Assembly (NCBI RefSeq): GCF_007991635.1
Contig: NZ_BJYS01000031.1
Span: 37,724-101,723, forward strand
DNA from: Adhaeribacter aerolatus
GTDB taxonomy: Bacteria > Bacteroidota > Bacteroidia > Cytophagales > Hymenobacteraceae
Reading direction: 5' to 3'
Length of the DNA: 64,000 nt
Shown here: in pieces, positions 18,206 through 25,734 of the stretch
Position numbering within the stretch: the stretch's first letter is position 1
Layout of the letters: each line of letters begins with the position of its first letter
The notes under the pieces: generated by a model
The model's database searches: none
What the model was told of the DNA's origin: nothing
What the model saw: only the letters and a program-made list of their open reading frames with translations
Position numbers and translations under genes: made by a program

Positions 18206-18590
18206 AGCTTTTATGTGTAATTTTCCGGGTACATATATTATCTAAAGTCCTTTTCGAAGGGGGATGGATTAAACTGTTGGTTAGAGCAAATCAATCCAAT
18301 ATCCTCCTAAAGTTATTTTATTCCTGTTTCAATGAAAGAGTAAAGTGTTCATAACAAATCCTCCCCTGCCCACACCAATAGTGGGATAAGCCATGATGCA
18401 GGTTTGCACTAATATTATTCTAAAATTATTAACCCCGGATTAAGGTAAGTTGGGTAATAAAACAGAAGGGGTGCCGGAATATTCCGGCCCCCCTTCTGTT
18501 TTATTACCCTGGATTATTGCTGCCTGATTTTAAAAAATAAGGAATCAAATACCTGGGTAATCAACCTTTAAACTTTAAAACAATCAGCAA
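18206..18590. other. Convergent intergenic region
   Basis: 385 bases between the ends of the LacI gene and the 173-residue secreted protein gene. No coding frame is supported. Its main content is the long palindrome at 18452-18509. Confidence 0.5.
18452..18509. terminator. 58-nt near-perfect palindrome, probable bidirectional terminator
   Basis: The 20-bp arms 18452-18471 and 18490-18509 are exact reverse complements. The centre (18472-18489) is itself palindromic around GGAATATTCC with one mismatched pair (18472/18489). The arms contain TTTTATTA, giving U-rich RNA on both strands. Position between convergent genes fits a two-way terminator, but with almost no unpaired loop and full length 58 nt it could instead be a palindromic repeat element. 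Confidence 0.65.
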
Positions 18591-19112
18591 TTAGCCATTA
18601 TTTCCTCTTCTGAACCGGCCGTTGTTATCGCCGTCGCGGTTATTGCGGTTTTCGCGCTGGGCTTGCATTTGCTTGCGTTCTTCCTGGTATTTGGCGTATT
18701 GCTTTTTGTTCAGAATGTCTTTCAACTCTTTATCATAGCTGGCGTGCAGGCGTTTCATCCCTTCCCGGTTATTTTGGTTACGGGTGCCCGGTTGGTTGTT
18801 ACGGCCACGGAAACTTTCCATTTCCTGGACCTGCTTCAGGTTTAAGGCTTGTAATTTTTTTTTCTGCTTGGTGCTCAAATCCAGGCGTTGGCTCAATTTC
18901 TCAGTTTGGCGGGTAGCTCTTTCTTCCGGAGAAATATTATCCCGGCGATCGGCGTTCCGGCGAAATTCACCTTTTTGCTTTCTTTCACCCCGGTTTTGGT
19001 CGTTCCGGTTTTCGTAATTATTCCGGTTATCTTTTTGGGGAACTTGCTGGGCATTGGCGGTTCCGGCCAGCGTGGCTAAACCCAAGGCAATCATGGCTGC
19101 GTACTTTTTCAT
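18591..19112 (-). CDS. Secreted Gln/Asn/Arg-rich protein, DUF4890/Spy-like
   Basis: 173-residue exported protein. A signal peptide (AMIALGLATLAGTANAQ) ends at residue 22. The mature part is extremely rich in Arg, Asn, Gln, Glu and Lys, with a conserved-looking core at about residues 60-145: SPEERATRQTEKLSQRLDL, STKQKKKLQALN, then LHASYDKELKDILNKKQYA. This pattern matches small periplasmic Bacteroidota proteins annotated DUF4890 and recalls the helical LTxxQ repeats of Spy/CpxP chaperones. The function is unknown; a periplasmic stress or chaperone role is only an analogy. Confidence 0.8.
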   Translation of the reverse strand: MKKYAAMIALGLATLAGTANAQQVPQKDNRNNYENRNDQNRGERKQKGEFRRNADRRDNISPEERATRQTEKLSQRLDLSTKQKKKLQALNLKQVQEMESFRGRNNQPGTRNQNNREGMKRLHASYDKELKDILNKKQYAKYQEERKQMQAQRENRNNRDGDNNGRFRRGNNG

Positions 19113-19767
19113 CTTTTCTGGTTTTTAAATATTCATTTATCTTTCGTTTACCAGGTTATGCAACCTGGTTGCTTACCTTTATTCAAATCAAGTGCCGAAA
19201 AAAATTTAACCGCCCAACAAAGCCAAATTAAAACCTACCAATCGACGGATTGCCGGAATGAATCGATGAATCCGGAATATTTAAACCTTTAAAATTTAGA
19301 AATGTGAAATTCTTAAAGAGCTTTCATTTCTTTTAGTTTTGTTACTTCGGCATAATGTATTGTAATGAAGGTAAAAGCAGGAGTTTAACTTAAATGAATG
19401 CTGGTTTATAAATAGCCCAGACCCAGGATCAGTTATCCGGAAAATCCTGAATTGGTGCTCATCAATCTTAAAGAGCAGTTTGAACTTCCGCCGGAACAGT
19501 TGTAGGAAGACTAAATTCTGTTGAATATTTACTAAATTATTAAGAAGAACCCATTAAATTTAGGGTATCTATTCGGATTATAGGGGCCGGTTAATGTTTA
19601 TTTAAGCCGTATATAAAATCCTTTACTTTTAAAAAACAGCATTATAACACATAAGTTTGAAAATAAAATTACCTAAGAGCCCTTTGCCCGCAAGCATTAT
19701 TGTAACCTGATTTGTCAGCATATTTATTTACTTCATCCTTCCTCAGTTAATAATTACCTAGTCCACC
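19113..19767. other. Intergenic region between divergent genes
   Basis: 655 bases with no supported gene. It must carry promoters for the divergent genes starting at 19112 and 19768. A 29-codon open stretch at 19416-19505 bounded by in-frame stops reads like protein (SYPENPELVLINLKEQFEL) and may be a decayed gene fragment, but it is too short to assign. Confidence 0.4.
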
Positions 19768-22700
19768 ATGAAAAAAGGTTTTACCATTTTTAGTAAAAAC
19801 AAAAAACGTTACTGGGCAGCGGCCCTGCTGCCGGCCCTCTTACTGGCCGGCTTTACCTACGACGATCCCGTAGGCAAGCGTATCAAGCGCATGGTACCGG
19901 CAGAAGCGGTTGCGCTGGCCAAATCTATTGAAGCAGTGGTTACGCCCGAACTGGCCGAAGGGCTTACCTTGAAAATTTGGGGCGTTGACTCGCTCGTGGC
20001 CGACCCGATTGGCATTCATTTAAATGATTTGGGCCATTTATATTATACCCGCACCAACCGCCAGAAAAATTCAGAGTTCGATATCCGGGGCCACCAGGAT
20101 TGGGAAATCCCTTCTATTCAACTCCAAACCATTGAAGACAAACGGGCCTTTCTGCGCAGTGTTTTATCGCCGGCCAACAGCCTGAAAAACCAATGGCTGA
20201 AAGACCTGAACAGCGACGGCTCGCACGACTGGCGCGACATGACCGTAGAAAAGGAACACATTTACCGCCTGGAAGACACGAATAACGACGGCGTAGCCGA
20301 TTTGAGCCAGTTGGTGGTAGAAGATTTCCACGAAGAGGTTACCGATGTGGTGGGCTCGGTTATGACCTACAACGGCGATATTTTTGTGGCGGTAGCCCCA
20401 GATTTATGGCGCCTGAAAGATAAAAACGGCGATGGCATTGCCGATGAAAAAACTTCTATTTCGCACGGTTACGGCATTCACATTGGGTTTGGCGGCCACG
20501 GCATGTCGGGCCTGGAAATGGGACCGGACGGCAAAATTTACTGGCAGATTGGCGATATTGGTTTTAACGGCAAAGGACCCGACGGGCAGAAATGGGAATA
20601 CCCCAACAGCGGTGTAATTGTGCGATCTAACCCCGATGGCAGCGATTTTGAAGTGTTTGCCCACGGCGTACGCAATACCCACGAGTTTGCTTTCGACGAA
20701 TACGGCAACCTGATTAGCGAAGACAACGACGGTGACCACCCCGGCGAAAAAGAGCGGCTGGTTTACATTGTAAACGGCTCCGATACCGGATGGCGCAGCA
20801 ACTGGCAATACGGCAAATACCGCGACCCGGAAAATAATATTTACAAAGTCTGGATGGATGAACAGTTGTTTAAACCTCGTTTTGAAGGACAGGCCGCTTA
20901 CATTACCCCGCCCATTATCAACTACGTAAGCGGACCCTCCGGCTTTTTATATAACCCCGGCACCGCCTTGAGCCCGCAATACAAAAACACTTTTTTTGTA
21001 TCCGAGTTTGTGGGCAGCCCGGCCCGTTCGGGCATTCATGCGTTTAAGCTTAAGCCCAAAGGCGCTACTTTTGAGTTAGGCGAAACAAAAAAAATAATGG
21101 GGGGGGTGCTGGCTACCGGCATGGATTTCGGCCCGGACGGTGCCATGTACCTGGCCGACTGGATCGACGGCTGGGATACGAAAGAATACGGCCGCATCTG
21201 GAAACTCGACGATAAAGCCGGTGCTAACTGGCCCGAACGGCAGCAAACCAAAAAATTACTCGCCGAGGACTTAACAAAACAATCGGAAAATTATTTAAGC
21301 AATTTGCTGCAGAACGCAGACATGCGGGTGCGCCAGAAAGCCCAGTTTGAGTTAGCCAAGCGCGGCGCCAAGGGTGCGGATATATTCCGGAAGAATATTA
21401 AACAAACTAAAAACCAGTTGGCCCGGGTGCACGGCATCTGGGGCATTAGCCAGTTAGCCCGCCAGGATAAAAGTTATGCCAAAACCTTATTGCCATTATT
21501 AAAAGACAAAGATCCGGAAATCCGCGCGCAGGCCGCTAAATGGATGGGCGATGTACGTTACGCAGAAGCCGGCAAAGCGTTGCTGCCGGTGTTAAAAGAT
21601 AACAACAGCCGGGCCCGGTTCTTTGCCGCCGAAGCCTTGGGCCGGATAGCTTACGAACCGGCCATCAATCCTTTGATTCAGTTGGTGATTGCCAACAACG
21701 ACGAAGATACTTATATCCGGCATGCGGGTAGTTTGGCCCTCGCGCGGATTGGCAAAGCCGAACCAATCGTGGCTTTATCGAACCACTCGTCGCGGGCTTT
21801 GCGCCTTGCCGCCGTGGTGGCGCTGCGCCGGATGAGCCACCCGGGAGTAGCCAACTTCCTTTCGGACCAGGACGAATATATTGTAACCGAAGCTGCTCGT
21901 GCCATTAACGACGACTTATCTATTAAAGAAGCATTACCCGCTTTAGGCAACGTTTTACAGAACACCCGCTTTACAAACGAGCCGCTTTTACGGCGGGCTA
22001 TAAATGCCAACCTGCGGGTGGGCACGCCCGAAGCGATGCAAAACCTAATTAATTATGCTAAAAAAGAAGGTAGCCCGGTTGCTATGCGGGCCGAAGCCCT
22101 GGATGCTCTGAGCACCTGGGCCAAACCATCGGTACTGGACCGGGTAGATGGCCGGTACCGCGGAGTTATTCAGCGGGATGCGCAGGCCGTGCGAAAAGCA
22201 ACTGCCGAACCATTAATCTCCTTAGCGGCACATCAGGAACAGCCCTTACGCATGAGTGCCGTTAAAGCCATCAGCAAACTCCGGCTGGATCAGGCCTCTA
22301 CCGCTTTATTTGCCCGGTTAAAAGAAGACAAAGATCCCAAAGTGCGGGTTGAAGCCTTGCGGGCCTTAGCTACTTTAGAAGACAAGCAAATTGGCAAAGC
22401 CATTGAGCAAGCTTTATCGGACCAGGAAAAATCGGTAAGGGTAGCTGCCCTGGATTTACTGGCTAAAACCAATATGTCGAAAGACCTCATGGTTTCTTTA
22501 CTAACCGATGTAATTAATACCCGCACCACCGAAGAAAAGCAGGCTGCCCTGGTAACCTTGGGTAAACTGCCGGTAAAAAATACCCAAAAAGTATTTACCG
22601 GTTTGTTGCAGCAAATGGAAACCGGTAAGCTGGCTCCGGAAATTCACCTGGAACTGGCTGAGGCCATCGACAGCACTCGCTCGCCGCAGTTAATCGCACG

Positions 22701-23193
22701 GCACAAAGCTATTACCGCCAAATTATCGCCGGATGCTTCGGCCGCTTCTTTTAAAGGCTCTTTATTTGGCGGCGAGGCAGATTTAGGCCGAAGAATATTT
22801 TTCCGGCACCAAACCGCCCAATGTATCCGTTGCCATTCTTACGACGACCTGGGCGGCAATGCCGGCCCGCGGTTAAATGGCGTAGCCAGCCGTTTAAGTC
22901 GCGAACAGTTACTGGAAGCCCTGATAAACCCCAGCGCCCGGTTAGCGCCCGGCTTTGGGATGGTTAACCTGACGCTGAAAAACGGAAAAACCGTTAGTGG
23001 GGTACTGCAAGGAGAAACCGATAACGAACTAACCGTAAAAGTGGGCGACCAGCCGAATACCGTTGTCCGGAAAGACCAGGTGGCCAAACGGACCAACGCG
23101 CCTTCGAGTATGCCCAATATGCAATATTTGCTTACCAAACGGGAAATCCGGGATGTAGTTAGTTTCCTGGCTACGTTGCAGGAAAATAATTAA
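19768..23193 (+). CDS. Large exported protein: membrane-bound-dehydrogenase-type propeller, HEAT repeats, C-terminal cytochrome c domain
   Basis: 1141 residues with an N-terminal membrane/signal segment (about 14-31). Residues about 50-480 form a glucose/sorbosone-dehydrogenase-like propeller of the putative membrane-bound dehydrogenase family common in Planctomycetota and Bacteroidota. It includes three EF-hand-like aspartate loops (around 146, 170 and 218, e.g. DTNNDGVAD). Residues about 500-960 are HEAT-like helical repeats (DPEIRAQAAKWMG, DPKVRVEALRALA). The C-terminal about 140 residues are a c-type haem domain with C1019-I-R-C1022-H1023. It probably oxidises a sugar or alcohol and passes electrons to the haem; the substrate is unknown. 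Monocistronic, with its own terminator. Confidence 0.9.
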   Translation: MKKGFTIFSKNKKRYWAAALLPALLLAGFTYDDPVGKRIKRMVPAEAVALAKSIEAVVTPELAEGLTLKIWGVDSLVADPIGIHLNDLGHLYYTRTNRQKNSEFDIRGHQDWEIPSIQLQTIEDKRAFLRSVLSPANSLKNQWLKDLNSDGSHDWRDMTVEKEHIYRLEDTNNDGVADLSQLVVEDFHEEVTDVVGSVMTYNGDIFVAVAPDLWRLKDKNGDGIADEKTSISHGYGIHIGFGGHGMSGLEMGPDGKIYWQIGDIGFNGKGPDGQKWEYPNSGVIVRSNPDGSDFEVFAHGVRNTHEFAFDEYGNLISEDNDGDHPGEKERLVYIVNGSDTGWRSNWQYGKYRDPENNIYKVWMDEQLFKPRFEGQAAYITPPIINYVSGPSGFLYNPGTALSPQYKNTFFVSEFVGSPARSGIHAFKLKPKGATFELGETKKIMGGVLATGMDFGPDGAMYLADWIDGWDTKEYGRIWKLDDKAGANWPERQQTKKLLAEDLTKQSENYLSNLLQNADMRVRQKAQFELAKRGAKGADIFRKNIKQTKNQLARVHGIWGISQLARQDKSYAKTLLPLLKDKDPEIRAQAAKWMGDVRYAEAGKALLPVLKDNNSRARFFAAEALGRIAYEPAINPLIQLVIANNDEDTYIRHAGSLALARIGKAEPIVALSNHSSRALRLAAVVALRRMSHPGVANFLSDQDEYIVTEAARAINDDLSIKEALPALGNVLQNTRFTNEPLLRRAINANLRVGTPEAMQNLINYAKKEGSPVAMRAEALDALSTWAKPSVLDRVDGRYRGVIQRDAQAVRKATAEPLISLAAHQEQPLRMSAVKAISKLRLDQASTALFARLKEDKDPKVRVEALRALATLEDKQIGKAIEQALSDQEKSVRVAALDLLAKTNMSKDLMVSLLTDVINTRTTEEKQAALVTLGKLPVKNTQKVFTGLLQQMETGKLAPEIHLELAEAIDSTRSPQLIARHKAITAKLSPDASAASFKGSLFGGEADLGRRIFFRHQTAQCIRCHSYDDLGGNAGPRLNGVASRLSREQLLEALINPSARLAPGFGMVNLTLKNGKTVSGVLQGETDNELTVKVGDQPNTVVRKDQVAKRTNAPSSMPNMQYLLTKREIRDVVSFLATLQENN

Positions 23194-23211
23194 ATACTAT
23201 AGGCTTACACT

Positions 23212-23249
23212 AAAAAACCACTTCCCTGAATTTAGAGAAGTGGTTTTTT
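23212..23249. terminator. Intrinsic terminator after the 1141-residue dehydrogenase
   Basis: AAAAAACCACTTC (23212-23224) pairs perfectly with GAAGTGGTTTTTT (23237-23249) around a 12-nt loop, leaving a U-tract on the plus strand. The A-run makes it usable from the other side too. Located 18 nt after the stop codon. Confidence 0.85.
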
Positions 23250-23477
23250 ATTTCTTGTAAAATAAAAAATATTTTTTTGAAGATAGCAGTAATACCAATA
23301 TAAGGAGGTTTATGCGCTTAAAATATTGCGGTGATGTTGCGCTTGTCGAAATAGCTGAATCTATTTTTCAAAAGTGTAATAGATCCTTCGGCAAGCTCAA
23401 CATGACCAATAGTATACTTTTAAGCGCAGGCCCTGTTTTGTAATGGTATAAATATTAGCTTTCTGAGCTGAACCTTT

Positions 23478-23762
23478 TTACTCGGCTGCAAACTGTTTTG
23501 TTGATTTAATTTTTCTTTCCGGAACGATTAGTTCCGGTTCTGCATTATCGGCTGTTAATTGATCTGGTACTAAATCTTTTACAGCCGAAGTAAGTTTATC
23601 GACCATAGAACGACCTCTTTCGGTGCCAAAAGCAGAAGCCAAAGCCACGCCAACACCTACTGCTCCCAAAATAGAATACAATACCCGGTTATCCTGAATA
23701 AATGGTTTCACCGATTTGTAAAAAGATTTATTCTTGTTTTTCTTTTTCTTCCCTTTGCCCAT
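23478..23762 (-). CDS. Small membrane protein, YtxH-like
   Basis: 94-residue protein. The N-terminus is strongly basic (GKGKKKKNKNKSF). A single Gly/Ala-rich hydrophobic segment at about residues 31-46 (SILGAVGVGVALASAF) is followed by TERGRSMVDKLTSAVKDL, an amphipathic stretch like YtxH-type stress proteins. The C-terminus is acidic and charged. It is probably a real gene because the charge pattern and membrane segment are coherent and the antisense frame has nothing similar. Function unknown. Confidence 0.7.
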   Translation of the reverse strand: MGKGKKKKNKNKSFYKSVKPFIQDNRVLYSILGAVGVGVALASAFGTERGRSMVDKLTSAVKDLVPDQLTADNAEPELIVPERKIKSTKQFAAE

Positions 23763-23871
23763 AGTTTTTTCTTTTTTTAGTTTATACAGGAGCTAAATAT
23801 ATTTGTAGCTTAATATAATACGTAGCTAAGCGCTCATTGTTAGCTTAAATATATTTGAAATCAAAAAGATG

Positions 23872-24192
23872 CTACTTATACTTTGCGCTTAATTCTTTAT
23901 GTATAATAGCATCTACCTTATTAATCTCATTTCGACTATAATCAGGAAAAAAATCTATGGCACAAACCGATAACCGCAAGTCCAGCATGCGTGCGAAATG
24001 AATGCTGAATAGCTGGTCTTTTTCGTTTACGTAATAATCCACTTTTTCTGTTCCGGCCGAAGTGGCACAAAGTTCAAGCGTTTTACACCGAACAGAATTT
24101 TCGTCCGTTACATAGCCACCGATTACTACTTCTACATTTTGCATCAGGGGCTTTAAATCGGTTAGGAGGGTATTAAATTTTATAGTTTCCAT
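23872..24192 (-). CDS. Hypothetical protein, 106 residues
   Basis: Not recognised as a known family. A soluble, mixed-charge protein without signal peptide or membrane segment (METIKFNTLLTDLKPLMQNV at the start, NEINKVDAIIHKELSAKYK at the end). It has three cysteines at about 36, 42 and 77 without a metal-binding spacing. Same strand as the preceding small membrane protein, 109 bases apart, so co-transcription is possible. Confidence 0.65.
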   Translation of the reverse strand: METIKFNTLLTDLKPLMQNVEVVIGGYVTDENSVRCKTLELCATSAGTEKVDYYVNEKDQLFSIHFARMLDLRLSVCAIDFFPDYSRNEINKVDAIIHKELSAKYK

Positions 24193-24288
24193 AGCACCTT
24201 CATTTTAGATAAAGATACCATGCTTACTAGCTTTTAAATGTTATTAAATTGTTACCATTTAAAGGCCTTACCCCAACAAACAATAAGA

Positions 24289-24321
24289 AAATAAAAAAAG
24301 CCTGCCAGAATCTGGCAGGCT
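24289..24321 (-). terminator. Intrinsic terminator of the TonB receptor / beta-helix lipoprotein pair
   Basis: AGCCTGCCA (24299-24307) pairs with TGGCAGGCT (24313-24321) around a 5-nt loop, followed on the minus strand by TTTTTTTATTTT. Lies about 90 nt after the stop of the lipoprotein gene that ends at 24413. Confidence 0.85.
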
Positions 24322-24412
24322 CCACAGACAGAGCAGGAGACTAAGCTGCTAAGCTGTGTTATTGCAACATCCTATTCTCACCCTTCGGATGTGCAATATA
24401 TTATCTTAAATA

Positions 24413-25702
24413 TTAGTAGTCGGTGTTCTGTGGGTCAAAGTTGGCCCAACCTTCGGTCCAGTTGGCATTACCAAATGCACCCCGGTAATTGGTATTCTCG
24501 AAGCCATTTACGTTGGCCCCTCCGGTTAATAGTAGCGAACCGGTAGCCGGCAGAAAAGGCGCCGCCTTACCTAAACCTAACTCCGTTTGGGTTTTAACCT
24601 GGTTGTTGAAAGCGGCGGTAGTAAACCAGGCATTCGCATCAAAATCGGAAGAACCGGTTTTACCCACGGTACCTACTGCTACCGTATTTTTAATATTTAA
24701 CTTACCGTTGGTAGCATAGCCTTCCGAAGAAGTACCATCGATGGTAATGGCTTTGGCCCAGCCGGAGATAACCGAATTATAAATCGATAAGCTGGTACCT
24801 TTTTTCAAATGCGCGCCCTGTCCAAATTTTTGACCAGAACCCGGCGTGATTGGTCCAACCAGGGTAACGTTGGAGAAAGCCCCTGTGGTTAAAGGCTGAT
24901 TCGTAGAACCGGCGGCATCGTTGTCGGATTCAAAACCGTTAGAAGCACCGGCCAGGTCAGACAGGTTCGGGTCGCTGATACCCAGCGCATACTGCACTTT
25001 GCCGGTAAAGCCAAAGTCGGTATCGAACATATCGTCGGTGGTTTTGTAAGCAATTAAATGTTTGGGGCTAACGGTACCGCCAAACCACTCAAAAGCATCA
25101 TCGCCGCCGTAAGAAACCTGCACGTAATCGATTTGGGTACCGGAACCTACGGCACCCATCGTCAGGCCATTAATTTCTTTATCTTGTTCCAGGGCCACGC
25201 CGGCGAACTCAATGCGTACATATTTCAGAACACCAGAATTATCGTCGTCGTTGGTTCCGCCGTAGCGGGCATCGGGGCCGCCTTCAATTACCGGATCTGA
25301 AGCCTGGTTATGGCGGGCTTTACCGGTAATTACCAAGCCACCCCAATCGCCGGGTGCCCGGCTGCCTTTGGGCTGCGAAGAAGTGAAAACAATGGGTTTT
25401 TCTTTCGTGCCTTCGGCCATTATTTTGGCGCCTCTTTTAATAATGAGGGTACCTTTTCCGGCTTTCGGGCCACCTTTAATTAAAGTGCCGGGCTCAATGG
25501 TTAAAGTAGCGCCATCTTCTACATAAACAAATCCGCTTAGGGAATAAGTGGTATTGGCTTTTAAGGTGGTATTCTGGGTAATAGAGCCTTTTAATTCCTG
25601 CTCCGATTTGGTTACCGGTTGTGGGTCCGTGGAAGAATTGTCGTCGCAGCTAAACGCGATAACAGCCAGGAAACCAAAAAATAGATTGCTTAATTTTTTC
25701 AT
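24413..25702 (-). CDS. Secreted lipoprotein with beta-helix-like repeats, partner of the TonB receptor
   Basis: 429-residue lipoprotein: signal peptide with lipobox VIAFSC (Cys19), then a Ser/Asp-rich linker. From about residue 40 the protein shows a right-handed-beta-helix pattern of short turns (GATLTIEPGTLIKGGPKAG, GAKIMAEGTKEKPIVFTSS) and a conserved-looking central block with YVQVSYGGDDAFEWFGGTVS. Often annotated only as hypothetical in Bacteroidota and found directly after a TonB-dependent receptor, as here (32 bases). I do not know its substrate; a surface-exposed binding partner of the receptor is the natural guess. Confidence 0.8.
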   Translation of the reverse strand: MKKLSNLFFGFLAVIAFSCDDNSSTDPQPVTKSEQELKGSITQNTTLKANTTYSLSGFVYVEDGATLTIEPGTLIKGGPKAGKGTLIIKRGAKIMAEGTKEKPIVFTSSQPKGSRAPGDWGGLVITGKARHNQASDPVIEGGPDARYGGTNDDDNSGVLKYVRIEFAGVALEQDKEINGLTMGAVGSGTQIDYVQVSYGGDDAFEWFGGTVSPKHLIAYKTTDDMFDTDFGFTGKVQYALGISDPNLSDLAGASNGFESDNDAAGSTNQPLTTGAFSNVTLVGPITPGSGQKFGQGAHLKKGTSLSIYNSVISGWAKAITIDGTSSEGYATNGKLNIKNTVAVGTVGKTGSSDFDANAWFTTAAFNNQVKTQTELGLGKAAPFLPATGSLLLTGGANVNGFENTNYRGAFGNANWTEGWANFDPQNTDY

Positions 25703-25734
25703 AATTAGTTTTAAAAAATTTGTTTTGGTGTGTG

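Noticed and set aside
19416..19505. Short protein-like stretch SYPENPELVLINLKEQFEL between in-frame stops
   Set aside because: Only 29 codons, no start and no recognisable family; mentioned only in the intergenic entry.
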